From Treponema sp. (GTDB taxonomy: Bacteria; Spirochaetota; Spirochaetia; Treponematales; Breznakiellaceae), in contig JAITBO010000350.1 in NCBI GenBank assembly GCA_031283505.1, forward strand, positions 1 through 6,457: a DNA stretch of 6,457 bases, in the 5' to 3' direction. The stretch's first letter is position 1, and every line of letters begins with the position of its first letter. Shown piece by piece: positions 1 through 6,443 of the stretch. Made by a program: the position numbers and the translations under genes. The notes under the pieces are model-generated. The model worked only from the letters and a program-made list of their open reading frames with translations, was not told the origin of the DNA and searched no databases.

Positions 1-8
1 ATAAGGTT

Positions 9-29
9 TATCCGGATGTATCATATCCG
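9..29. promoter_or_regulatory. Short dyad and repeated TATCCG in the leader
   Basis: CGGAT (13-17) and ATCCG (25-29) form an imperfect dyad centred at 21. ATCCGGAT at 10-17 is itself a perfect 8-base palindrome. The hexamer TATCCG occurs at 9-14 and 24-29, 15 bases apart. Such an arrangement could be a repressor or activator site for the operon. I see no convincing -35/-10 pair, so the promoter may lie upstream of the window or overlap this region. Confidence 0.3.
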
Positions 30-68
30 TCAGGTACTAAATATTTTACTAAGATGTTTAGCGCCTGA
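30..68. promoter_or_regulatory. Long imperfect inverted repeat in the leader of the binding-protein gene
   Basis: TCAGG (30-34) is complementary to CCTGA (64-68). Inside it, positions 37-48 are complementary to 50-61 with only two G-T wobbles. The axis is at 49, and a two-base internal mismatch separates outer and inner arms. As DNA it is a 39-base, nearly perfect dyad. As RNA it would be a long AT-rich stem-loop ending 41 bases before the start codon. No T-run follows, so it is not a typical intrinsic terminator. An operator for a dimeric regulator or a 5' stabilising hairpin are the likely roles. It does not match the length or core of a SAM riboswitch. Confidence 0.5.
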
Positions 69-96
69 AACGGTTTTAAGCCTCAATTCTTTATGG

Positions 97-103
97 AAAG
101 GAG
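97..103 (+). promoter_or_regulatory. Shine-Dalgarno of the binding-protein gene
   Basis: AAAGGAG lies 6 bases upstream of the ATG at 110, with an A-rich spacer. The whole site is nearly identical to that in front of mtnA (5284-5300). This supports the start chosen for both genes. Confidence 0.85.
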
Positions 104-109
104 AAAAAC

Positions 110-1246
110 ATGAAGAAAATCGTATGTTGTGCCCTCGCGGTACTCCTCGTTTTTACCCTGGTTGGATGCAGCAAGAAGCAGCAGCAAAGTTCCGGTAACG
201 CGGAACTCGATGGCCTCTTGAAAAAGTACTTCGCCGATCAAATGAAGGACGGAGCCGTCAAAGTGGCGGTCGTCCGCAACCTCAACGCCGGCGATCATAC
301 CCAGCAGTTCCTCGACGGATGCGTGTCCGAAGGAACGGCCATGGGCTTTATCGTCGAAACTTTCGTTACCAACGGCGACAACGCCAAATGCCAGGAAACC
401 CTGGCCCAGGTGATTCAAAAGGACTACGATGGAATCATCCTTTCCCACGGAGAAGCGGGCTATACTTACGACGCGCTGAAACCCGCCGTGGACAAGGGCA
501 TGAAGGTGGTAACCTTCGATTCGGTGCCCTATCTGAACGGCGATCCCAACGGGACGATTCTTACCGGCGCAACCAGCACTGCGCAGGAAGACTACAAGCT
601 TGCCGAGCTTTCCCTTACTTCGATTGTGGAGAATTTCCCTCCCGAAAAACAGCCGATTAAGGTAGTACGGGCCTGGATGGGCCCCGGCGTTCCTCCGCTG
701 GATCGCCGTCAGACCATTTACGACCGCTATGTCCAGGAAGGAAAAATCGTCGAAGTAGCCCTTGTAGGCCCGGTAGATTCTTCCAATCCCCGGGGCGGCA
801 CCCAGGATTCGTTCGCCTCGATTCTTCCCCGTTACGCCCCCGGTTCCGTGGACGCCATCTGGGGTTCCTATGACGAACTTGCCAAAGGCTGTCTCCAGGC
901 CCTGGACGACGCGGGACGGAAGGACATCAAGCTTATGTCCATCGACATTTCCAACGACGACATCAACCTGATGTTGTCCCATCCGGACGTATGGGTTTCC
1001 ACCGCGGCGGTCGATCCCAAACTTATCGGCATTGCCGACATGCGCCTTCTGGCCGCGAAGTTTGCCGGCGAATCCACCCCGGATACCTACAACCTCGATG
1101 CCCAGAGCGTCAAGACCAGCCAGCTCAACCCGTCGATCAACATGACCAATATCGCCACTGTGGTACCCGGTTGGGGCCAGGAACAGGGCGTATACGACAG
1201 CTATGCCTGGATGGCGGAACTCAAGGCCACCGTGAAGAAGCAGTAG
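110..1246 (+). CDS. Lipoprotein substrate-binding protein of a sugar-type ABC importer (candidate MTR/5-deoxyribose receptor)
   Basis: This 378-residue protein looks like a type I periplasmic binding protein of the RbsB group. It starts with a lipoprotein signal: basic MKK, a hydrophobic stretch, then lipobox LVGC with the acylated cysteine at residue 20. A short polar linker follows. The first lobe begins near residue 51 (VKVAVVRNLNAG), where ribose-family binders carry their first ligand-contacting strand. VTFDS at 134-138 aligns with the strand bearing the conserved ligand aspartate of RbsB. R199/R200 and the WGSYDE block at 251-256 match the usual positions of the hinge-side arginine and the aromatic-Asp pair. 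The ATG has a strong Shine-Dalgarno (AAAGGAG, 97-103). It is the first gene of the cluster, followed by ATPase and permease genes, then mtnK and mtnA. The fold and role are well supported. The ligand is inferred from the two kinase/isomerase neighbours; ribose or another pentose cannot be excluded. Confidence 0.9.
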   Translation: MKKIVCCALAVLLVFTLVGCSKKQQQSSGNAELDGLLKKYFADQMKDGAVKVAVVRNLNAGDHTQQFLDGCVSEGTAMGFIVETFVTNGDNAKCQETLAQVIQKDYDGIILSHGEAGYTYDALKPAVDKGMKVVTFDSVPYLNGDPNGTILTGATSTAQEDYKLAELSLTSIVENFPPEKQPIKVVRAWMGPGVPPLDRRQTIYDRYVQEGKIVEVALVGPVDSSNPRGGTQDSFASILPRYAPGSVDAIWGSYDELAKGCLQALDDAGRKDIKLMSIDISNDDINLMLSHPDVWVSTAAVDPKLIGIADMRLLAAKFAGESTPDTYNLDAQSVKTSQLNPSINMTNIATVVPGWGQEQGVYDSYAWMAELKATVKKQ

Positions 1247-1252
1247 ATTTCA

Positions 1253-1292
1253 GGAGGAACGGAATGTGTAAAAGAAAACCTTCCGTTCCCCC
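1253..1292 (+). other. Stem-loop 1 in the spacer after the binding-protein gene
   Basis: GGAACGGAA (1256-1264) pairs perfectly with TTCCGTTCC (1281-1289). Two more G-C pairs (1253-1254 with 1291-1292) extend the stem beyond a single A-C mismatch. The loop is 16 bases. It begins 7 bases after the TAG stop and could protect the upstream mRNA from 3' exonucleases. The left arm contains the Shine-Dalgarno of the possible small ORF. The right arm can alternatively pair locally, 1285-1289 with 1296-1300, a weaker and mutually exclusive hairpin. Confidence 0.6.
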
Positions 1293-1359
1293 GGAGGAAT
1301 CAAGGGCCCGATCGATTACAAAGACCGGGCCTTTCCTTATCCGGCGGGTTTCGGGATAA
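1264..1359 (+). CDS. Possible small ORF (31 residues) in the spacer after the binding-protein gene
   Basis: An ATG at 1264 follows AGGAGG (1252-1257) at 6 bases, a strong Shine-Dalgarno with no other evident start to serve. The frame runs to TAA at 1357-1359. The peptide starts MCKRKPSVPPEES, is rich in basic residues (about 7 of 31 are Lys or Arg) and has no membrane segment, so it resembles no family I know. It overlaps both stem-loops in this spacer. The Shine-Dalgarno itself lies in the left arm of the first stem and could be masked. It could be a leader-type peptide that affects read-through into the ATPase gene, or a chance frame. The hairpins alone would constrain this DNA, so coding is unproven. 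Confidence 0.25.
   Translation: MCKRKPSVPPEESRARSITKTGPFLIRRVSG
1302..1334 (+). terminator. Stem-loop 2: terminator-like or attenuator between binding-protein and ATPase genes
   Basis: AAGGGCCCG (1302-1310) pairs with CGGGCCTTT (1326-1334) through nine pairs, one of them G-U, with a 15-base loop. The right arm ends in TTT followed by CCTTAT, so the U-tract is short and interrupted. This suits a partial terminator that lets the binding protein be made in excess over ATPase and permease, a common pattern in binding-protein operons. It could also be a processing or stability element. A weaker hairpin (TTATCC 1337-1342 with GGATAA 1354-1359) follows. Confidence 0.5.
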
Positions 1360-1374
1360 TAAAGTATCTCTGCA

Positions 1375-1381
1375 AAGGGGG
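1375..1381 (+). promoter_or_regulatory. Shine-Dalgarno deciding the TTG start of the ATPase gene
   Basis: AAGGGGG lies 7 bases before the TTG at 1389. The same heptamer precedes the unambiguous mtnK ATG (3971-3977), which supports its use here. The next in-frame ATG (1419) has no such site. Confidence 0.7.
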
Positions 1382-1388
1382 CGGCAGA

Positions 1389-2912
1389 TTGGAAGCGCAA
1401 AACAAATCAACCCTGAACATGTGGGATATTTCGATTAAATTTCCCGGCGTTAAGGCTCTTTCCCATGTGAACTTCAACATGGAAAGCGGGAAAATCTACG
1501 CCCTTGTCGGGGCCAACGGCGCGGGAAAATCGACGTTGATGAAAGTGCTGTCCGGGGTCAACAGCCACTATACCGGGCAGGTTTTTATAAACGGACAGGA
1601 AGTTGAAATCCGTTCCCCCAAAGCCGCCAAAGACCTGGGCATCGAGATAGTTTATCAGGAAGTAGACGTAGCCCTTACCCCAACCCTTTCGGTGGCGGAA
1701 AACATCATGACCAACGTTCTGGTCAATAAAATGGGGAAGAAACAATTTGTCGACTGGAACAGTATACGCAGGTCCGCCGGAGAAGCCCTGGCGCGGCTTG
1801 GGGTGGATATAGACGTACGCAGGCCTGTTTCCGATTTAAGTCTTGCGGAAAAACAAATGGTGCTGTTGGCAAGCGCCGCCAGGGAACGCTGCAAGTTCCT
1901 TGTCCTGGACGAACCTACCGCCCCCCTTTCCAACACGGAGACGGAGAACCTCTTCAAGGTGGTGCGTTTCCTGGCGAAAGAAGAAAACGTAGGCATCGTT
2001 TTTATTTCCCACCGCCTGCCGGAACTTTTTGAAATCTGCGAGCATATCACGATCATGAGAGACGCCCAGGTGGTAAAAGACATGGACATTACCTCGGATC
2101 TTTCCGTCAAACAGATCGTTGAGTATATGCTGGGCCGCAAATTCGACGAGGTCTATGAAAAGAAAACCGTCCCTATTGGGGACGTGCTTCTGGAAATCAA
2201 AAACCTTACCGAAGCGGAAGGGCGGATCAACAACATAAGCCTTACGGTACGGAGCGGCGAAATTGTGGGCATTGCCGGATTGGTCGGCGCGGGAAAAACG
2301 GAACTTTGCAAGACAATGTTCGGCGCATACCGGAGTTCTTCAGGCTCGATAAATTTGAAAGGGTGGAACATTACTCCCCGGTCTCCTTCGCAGGCGGTCA
2401 GCCGGCGGCTTGCCCTGGTTCCCGAGGAACGGCGCAAGGAAGGGGTTATCGTTGTCGATCCGATATACGCCAATATTACGATTTCCGCCCTTCAAAAGTT
2501 TCTCAACGTTGTCCGTTTTGTGGTCAAACGCCGCCAGCTTGCCGTTACCGGCAGAATGATACAGGACTTGGGAATTAAAACTCCCTCGGAAAGCCAGATC
2601 CTCGCCAATCTTTCGGGGGGTAACCAGCAAAAGGTTGTTGTCGGAAAATGGCTTGTAGCCGACGCCGACGTGTATATTTTTGACGAACCGACCAAGGGAG
2701 TGGACGTGGGGGCCAAGCGGGATATTTTCAAGCTGATCGAAGACCTCGCCGCCCAGGGCAAAGGGGTGATTTACGCGTCCTGCGAATTTTCCGAAATTAT
2801 GGCGATTGCCGACAGGGCCTATGTCATGTTTGACGGCGAAATTGTCAAGGAAGTCCAAATATCACAATCCAGTGAAAAAGAACTGCTCTATTTTTCGACC
2901 GGAGGTAACTGA
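1389..2912 (+). CDS. Sugar ABC transporter ATP-binding protein, two fused ATPase domains (RbsA/MglA type)
   Basis: This 507-residue cytoplasmic ATPase powers import through the permease encoded directly downstream. Domain 1 has Walker A GANGAGKST (41-49), Q-loop Q90, a degenerate signature LSLAEKQ (150-156), Walker B FLVLDEPTA (170-178) and switch histidine H208. Domain 2 has Walker A GLVGAGKTE (297-305), a canonical signature LSGGNQQK (408-415) and Walker B VYIFDEPTKGVD (428-439). Its switch histidine is replaced by cysteine (YASCE, 462-466), as expected for the asymmetric second site in this family. Length matches the usual 490-510. The start is TTG at 1389, preceded by AAGGGGG (1375-1381). 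The first ATG, at 1419, would begin at residue 11, lacks a visible Shine-Dalgarno and would trim the N-terminal strand. The gene ends 2 bases before the permease start. The family is certain; the sugar carried is not readable from this subunit. Confidence 0.95.
   Translation: MEAQNKSTLNMWDISIKFPGVKALSHVNFNMESGKIYALVGANGAGKSTLMKVLSGVNSHYTGQVFINGQEVEIRSPKAAKDLGIEIVYQEVDVALTPTLSVAENIMTNVLVNKMGKKQFVDWNSIRRSAGEALARLGVDIDVRRPVSDLSLAEKQMVLLASAARERCKFLVLDEPTAPLSNTETENLFKVVRFLAKEENVGIVFISHRLPELFEICEHITIMRDAQVVKDMDITSDLSVKQIVEYMLGRKFDEVYEKKTVPIGDVLLEIKNLTEAEGRINNISLTVRSGEIVGIAGLVGAGKTELCKTMFGAYRSSSGSINLKGWNITPRSPSQAVSRRLALVPEERRKEGVIVVDPIYANITISALQKFLNVVRFVVKRRQLAVTGRMIQDLGIKTPSESQILANLSGGNQQKVVVGKWLVADADVYIFDEPTKGVDVGAKRDIFKLIEDLAAQGKGVIYASCEFSEIMAIADRAYVMFDGEIVKEVQISQSSEKELLYFSTGGN
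2901..2906 (+). promoter_or_regulatory. Shine-Dalgarno of the permease gene inside the ATPase gene end
   Basis: GGAGGT sits in the last codons of the ATPase gene, 8 bases before the permease ATG at 2915. This placement links translation of the two subunits. Confidence 0.8.
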
Positions 2913-2914
2913 AA

Positions 2915-3916
2915 ATGAGTGCTAAAATCGTAAAACGGGATATCACAAACACGGTAATTGATTTTATCGCAAAATGGGGCGTCCTTTTAACCATAGCCAT
3001 ACTGCTTGTCGTGTTTTCGGCGTCCATGCCTTTCTTTAGAACCCTTTCCAACATGATTACCATTATCCGGGCGGTTTGTATTGTTACGATTGTCGCGATA
3101 GGGATGACCTTCGCCCTTACCGTAAACGGCATCGATCTTTCGGTCGGCTCGGCCGCTACGATGTCCAACACGGTGTGCATGACGTTCTTTATCTGGTTTT
3201 CCATGGGGACAACTATACCGGGTACGCTGCTGGCGATACTTCTTACGCTTGTCATCTCCCTGTCTGTCGCCGCGATAAACGGTTTCCTCATCGTTAAACT
3301 TAAAATCTTCGATATGCTGGCTACCCTGGCTACGATGTTCATGTTTGAGGGCGTTGCCATGACCTACGCCGGCGGCGGGGCGATAAACGAGCGCATGGTA
3401 AAACCCGATGGAACCTCCGCAACCGGAACGGTGCCGGTGTTTCTGCGGACGATGGGACGGGAGCCGTGGATCATCATTATTATGCTGGTGCTGGTTTTGC
3501 TGGCTTTTCTTTTCCTTACCTACACCAAGCACGGCCGTTATATGTATGCTGTGGGATCCAACATTGAGGCGGCCCGGCTTTCCGGCATCAACGTGCAGAA
3601 ATACCGGATCGTGGCTTACATTTTCAGCGCGATCCTCGCTTCGATAGGCGGCATTCTTGTAGGCGCCCGCGTGGGAAACGCCCAGATAAACTCCGGCTCT
3701 CCTTACCTTATGGGAGCGGTTGCGGCGGCCCACATAGGCATATCGGTTGCCGGCATAGGGCGGCCAAACGCGTTCGGCACGCTGGCGGGGGCCTTTCTTA
3801 TCGGCGTTCTGGAAAACGGCCTTATTATGGCATCGGTACCCTACTATACGGTCAATGTTTTCAAGGGTCTGGTTCTCGCGATTGCCCTGGCCCTGAATTC
3901 GATACGGAAAAAATAA
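2915..3916 (+). CDS. Sugar ABC transporter permease (RbsC type, BPD_transp_2)
   Basis: This 333-residue inner-membrane protein is a branched-chain/ribose-type permease and presumably acts as a homodimer. About ten hydrophobic segments can be seen, roughly at 20-40, 48-70, 73-97, 101-125, 132-152, 185-203, 229-252, 260-281, 285-306 and 312-328. Family hallmarks are GIDLSVGS (72-79), ING followed by a short loop (121-123), and the cytoplasmic AVGSN...EAARLSGI block (212-225), which contacts the ATPase. The ATG is preceded by GGAGGT (2901-2906), which lies inside the last codons of the ATPase gene. The two genes are 2 bases apart and so are very likely translationally linked. There is only one permease gene, which suits a homodimer paired with the fused double ATPase. 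Substrate choice is inferred from neighbours only. Confidence 0.95.
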   Translation: MSAKIVKRDITNTVIDFIAKWGVLLTIAILLVVFSASMPFFRTLSNMITIIRAVCIVTIVAIGMTFALTVNGIDLSVGSAATMSNTVCMTFFIWFSMGTTIPGTLLAILLTLVISLSVAAINGFLIVKLKIFDMLATLATMFMFEGVAMTYAGGGAINERMVKPDGTSATGTVPVFLRTMGREPWIIIIMLVLVLLAFLFLTYTKHGRYMYAVGSNIEAARLSGINVQKYRIVAYIFSAILASIGGILVGARVGNAQINSGSPYLMGAVAAAHIGISVAGIGRPNAFGTLAGAFLIGVLENGLIMASVPYYTVNVFKGLVLAIALALNSIRKK

Positions 3917-3920
3917 TGGA

Positions 3921-3953
3921 CCTGCGAGAGAACCCGCCGGGTTTCCTCCCAGG
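3921..3953 (+). other. Stem-loop in the permease-mtnK spacer
   Basis: AACCC (3931-3935) pairs with GGGTT (3939-3943) around a GCC loop. The stem continues outward as G-U, a mismatch, GAG/CTC, another mismatch, then CCTG (3921-3924) with CAGG (3950-3953). That gives 13 pairs with two single mismatches. It starts 5 bases after the permease stop. No T-run follows, so a full terminator is unlikely. It could separate transporter from enzyme mRNA by processing or stabilise the upstream transcript. Confidence 0.5.
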
Positions 3954-3970
3954 CGCTTTAAGTTCTATGC

Positions 3971-3977
3971 AAGGGGG
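3971..3977 (+). promoter_or_regulatory. Shine-Dalgarno of mtnK
   Basis: AAGGGGG lies 5 bases before the ATG at 3983. It is the same variant used before the TTG-started ATPase gene. Confidence 0.75.
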
Positions 3978-3982
3978 ATACA

Positions 3983-5206
3983 ATGTCTCGTTTTAACAGT
4001 TATTTTTTGATGAAAGAAGGGGATATTCCCGAGTATGTGCGCTTTGAGCTTCCCGGTTATTTTGACGACGGGGCGGCCCTAAGTGTCAAGGAAATCGGCG
4101 ATGGCAACCTTAACTATGTGTTCCGGGTTGTGGACGAAGGAAAGGGGAAATCAATCATCGTCAAGCAGGCCGGCGAACAGCTCCGTATTTCCGCCGAAAT
4201 GCGCATCTCCACGGATCGTAACCGCATTGAATCGGAAATACTTTTGCTCCAGGACAAGTACGCTCCGGGCCTCGTTCCCAAAATTTTCAAATACGATACG
4301 GTGATGTGCGCCTGTCTTATGGAGGATCTGTCGGATCACAGGCTGATGCGTTATGCCCTGATGGAGCATAAAACCTTTCCTCGCTTTGCCGACGACATTA
4401 CCACATACATGGTAAACACCCTCCTCAATACCACCGACGTGGTGATGGAACACAAGGCAAAAAAAGAACTGGTAAAGAGTTTTATCAATCCCGAGCTTTG
4501 TGAAATTACAGAAGACCTTATCTACACCGAGCCTTACAACGATGTCAGAGGCCGGAACATCGTTACTCCGGAAAACCTTGAGTTTGTCAAAAAAGAGCTT
4601 TACGGCGACAAGGCCCTGCATCTGGAAATCGCCAAACTAAAATTTGATTTTATGAACAACGCCCAGGCCCTGCTTCACGGGGATCTGCATACCGGTTCAA
4701 TTTTTGTAAAACAGGATTCCACGAAGATCTTCGATCCCGAGTTCGCGTTTTACGGTCCCATGGGCTACGACATAGGCAATGTAATCGCCAATCTCTTTTT
4801 TGCCTGGGACTCGGGCGATGCCGCCGGGGACAGCGCTTTTTGCGACTGGACCCTCAAAACCGCGGTGGAAGTTATCGATCTTTTCAAGACAAAATTTCTC
4901 GCTGAATACGCGAAGAAGGCTGCCGACATCATGGCAAAGACCGAAGGTTTTGCCGAATACTACCTTGGTACGATCATCACCGATACCGCCGCCGGGGCCG
5001 GTACGGAACTAGTACGCCGTACCGTAGGTATGGCCCAGGTCAAAGATGTGACCACCATCGCCGACAGGGCCAAGCGGGTGCGGGCCGAACGGATCAACAT
5101 ACTCTGCGCCAAAGACCTTATTATGAACCGGACCGCCTTCAAAACAGGGGACGACTTTGTCTCCGCCTTCCGCCGGGCCGTCAAGGCCGTAGACGCGGTT
5201 ACATGA
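3983..5206 (+). CDS. mtnK: S-methyl-5-thioribose kinase
   Basis: This cytoplasmic 407-residue kinase transfers phosphate from ATP to C1 of 5-methylthioribose in the methionine salvage pathway. Some homologues also accept 5-deoxyribose. It has the aminoglycoside-phosphotransferase-like fold. A glycine-rich GDGNLN loop lies at 39-44 and the ATP lysine is probably K61 (VKQ). The MtnK-type catalytic loop HGDLHTGSI spans 232-240 with D234 as likely base, and the metal motif is DPEF (251-254) in place of DFG. A paired arginine, R345-R346, in [11 protein letters not shown] fits the substrate-binding arginines of the family. Length is typical (about 400). The ATG follows AAGGGGG (3971-3977) at 5 bases. 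It lies 66 bases after the permease and 91 bases before mtnA. HGDLHTGS and DPEF distinguish it from choline, homoserine and aminoglycoside kinases. Whether its main substrate in vivo is MTR or 5-deoxyribose cannot be told from sequence. Confidence 0.95.
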   Translation: MSRFNSYFLMKEGDIPEYVRFELPGYFDDGAALSVKEIGDGNLNYVFRVVDEGKGKSIIVKQAGEQLRISAEMRISTDRNRIESEILLLQDKYAPGLVPKIFKYDTVMCACLMEDLSDHRLMRYALMEHKTFPRFADDITTYMVNTLLNTTDVVMEHKAKKELVKSFINPELCEITEDLIYTEPYNDVRGRNIVTPENLEFVKKELYGDKALHLEIAKLKFDFMNNAQALLHGDLHTGSIFVKQDSTKIFDPEFAFYGPMGYDIGNVIANLFFAWDSGDAAGDSAFCDWTLKTAVEVIDLFKTKFLAEYAKKAADIMAKTEGFAEYYLGTIITDTAAGAGTELVRRTVGMAQVKDVTTIADRAKRVRAERINILCAKDLIMNRTAFKTGDDFVSAFRRAVKAVDAVT

Positions 5207-5213
5207 AAGCTCC

Positions 5214-5265
5214 CGTCTGAGGCTCGGCACGGACAGCGCCACCGCAAAAAAATCTGAGCCGGACG
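5214..5265 (+). other. Imperfect stem-loop in the mtnK-mtnA spacer
   Basis: GGCTCGG (5221-5227) can pair with CTGAGCC (5254-5260, one G-U). CGTC (5214-5217) can pair with GACG (5262-5265) beyond a small asymmetric internal loop. The loop is long (26 bases) and holds a run of seven A. Just beyond lies a near-palindrome GATTCGAGCGGATC (5265-5278). There is no U-tract, so this is not a terminator. Its function is unknown and the pairing is weaker than in the other spacers. Confidence 0.35.
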
Positions 5266-5283
5266 ATTCGAGCGGATCTGTCC

Positions 5284-5290
5284 AAAGGAG
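5284..5290 (+). promoter_or_regulatory. Shine-Dalgarno of mtnA
   Basis: AAAGGAG lies 7 bases before the ATG at 5298, followed by a run of A. It fixes the start at MAENILS. Confidence 0.85.
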
Positions 5291-5297
5291 AAAAAAC

Positions 5298-6380
5298 ATG
5301 GCTGAAAACATACTGTCGATTGACACCGTCGCGCTGGACGAGGAACGAAAAGCCCTCAAGATAATTGATCAGACGAAGCTTCCGGGTACGGTGGAAATCC
5401 TCTATCTGACGAAACAAGAAGACATTTTCGAGGCGATCTACCTGCTCCGGGTCCGGGGGGCGCCGGCCATCGGGGTCGCCGCGGCGATTGGCATATACCT
5501 GGCCGCCCTGGAAATTGACGACGGCGATTACGACGGCTTTTACGCGAAATTCAAAAAGGCCAAAGAGTACCTTGATTCTTCGCGGCCCACGGCGGTAAAT
5601 CTTTCCTGGGCGCTGAACCGCATGGAAAAGGTGGTGCTGGATCATAAGGGGGATTCTCCGGCAAAAATCAGGGAGCTGCTCCACGACGAGGCGGTGAAAA
5701 TCCGCGACGAGGATGTGTGGGTCTGCAAATCTATCGGGGAATACGGCCTGGGCCTTATTAAGGACGGCGACGGGATCCTTACCCACTGTAACGCCGGCCA
5801 GCTTGCCACGGTAAAATACGGTACGGCCCTGGCCCCGATACACCTGGGCCGGGAGCGGGGCATGAACTTCAAGGTTTTCTGCGACGAAACCCGGCCCCTG
5901 CTCCAGGGCGCCCGGCTTTCGTCTTTCGAGATGGTCAGCGCCGGCGTGGACACCACGGTGATCTGTGACAACATGGCAAGCCAGGTTATGAAAAACGGCT
6001 GGGTCCGAGCTTGTTTTGTGGGCTGTGACCGGGTGGCGGCTAACGGAGATGCGGCCAACAAAATCGGCACATCAGGCGTGGCGATTCTCGCAAAACATTA
6101 CGGCATCCCCTTTTATGTCTGCGCCCCCACTTCGACGATTGACATGTCGATCAAGGAAGGAAAAGACATTGTGATTGAAGAACGGAAAGCCGAAGAGGTA
6201 ACCGAGATGTGGTACAAAGAACGTATGGCTCCCCTGGGCGTCAAGGTTTTTAATCCCGCATTTGACGTAACGAATAACGATCTTGTTACCGCGGTGATAA
6301 CCGAATACGGCATTGCCCGCGCTCCGTATACGGAAAGCCTTAAAAAGATATTTGAGGAAAAATCGAAGGCGGGGAAATAG
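5298..6380 (+). CDS. mtnA: S-methyl-5-thioribose-1-phosphate isomerase
   Basis: This 360-residue cytoplasmic isomerase converts methylthioribose-1-phosphate (the MtnK product) to methylthioribulose-1-phosphate. It belongs to the eIF2B-alpha-like family. Visible family motifs are RVRGAPAIG (51-59), [11 protein letters not shown] (near 96-106), the catalytic-cysteine segment THCNAG with C164, ICDNMA (222-227), and [10 protein letters not shown] with D244, followed by NKIGTSG. C164 and D244 are 80 residues apart, the same spacing as the catalytic Cys160/Asp240 pair I recall for Bacillus subtilis MtnA. The family usually has Ala or Thr where this protein has C243 before D244. The start has Shine-Dalgarno AAAGGAG (5284-5290) at 7 bases, nearly identical to that of the first gene. 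Alternatives are a 5-deoxyribose-1-phosphate isomerase (DrdI-like paralogue) or ribose-1,5-bisphosphate isomerase. The adjacent mtnK favours MtnA activity. Confidence 0.95.
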   Translation: MAENILSIDTVALDEERKALKIIDQTKLPGTVEILYLTKQEDIFEAIYLLRVRGAPAIGVAAAIGIYLAALEIDDGDYDGFYAKFKKAKEYLDSSRPTAVNLSWALNRMEKVVLDHKGDSPAKIRELLHDEAVKIRDEDVWVCKSIGEYGLGLIKDGDGILTHCNAGQLATVKYGTALAPIHLGRERGMNFKVFCDETRPLLQGARLSSFEMVSAGVDTTVICDNMASQVMKNGWVRACFVGCDRVAANGDAANKIGTSGVAILAKHYGIPFYVCAPTSTIDMSIKEGKDIVIEERKAEEVTEMWYKERMAPLGVKVFNPAFDVTNNDLVTAVITEYGIARAPYTESLKKIFEEKSKAGK

Positions 6381-6410
6381 CCGTTTGAGAACTTCCTGCA
6401 AGGGAACGGC
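6380..6410 (+). other. Weak stem-loop after mtnA
   Basis: GCCGTT (6380-6385) pairs with AACGGC (6405-6410) across a 19-base loop, starting at the last base of the mtnA stop codon. No T-run follows, so the transcript probably continues into the gene beginning at 6444. Confidence 0.3.
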
Positions 6411-6443
6411 CGGATCGTCCCGGTATGTTTGGGAGAAGAACAC

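Noticed and set aside
1..109. SAM riboswitch or other methionine-related riboswitch in the leader
   Set aside because: The leader within the window is too short and shows only simple dyads, without the multi-helix core of an S-box. A longer element upstream of position 1 cannot be excluded.
83..982. Long minus-strand open frame (299 codons) opposite the binding-protein gene
   Set aside because: It is antisense to a clear family protein, its translation shows no domain, and it has no convincing ribosome site. It is a by-product of codon bias in the plus-strand gene.
110..3916. Assignment as a ribose (rbs), xylose or autoinducer-2 (lsr) transporter
   Set aside because: The subunits match the same superfamily, but the partner genes of those systems are missing and MtnK/MtnA are present. 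I left gene symbols empty rather than borrow rbs names.
5199..5843. Minus-strand open frame (214 codons) opposite the mtnA start
   Set aside because: It overlaps the conserved RVRGAPAIG and THCNAG coding region and resembles no protein. It is a shadow frame.
5298..6380. Translation initiation factor eIF2B-alpha-like function for the isomerase
   Set aside because: The catalytic Cys164 and Asp244 and the adjacent kinase identify an MtnA-type isomerase. The eIF2B label is only family resemblance.
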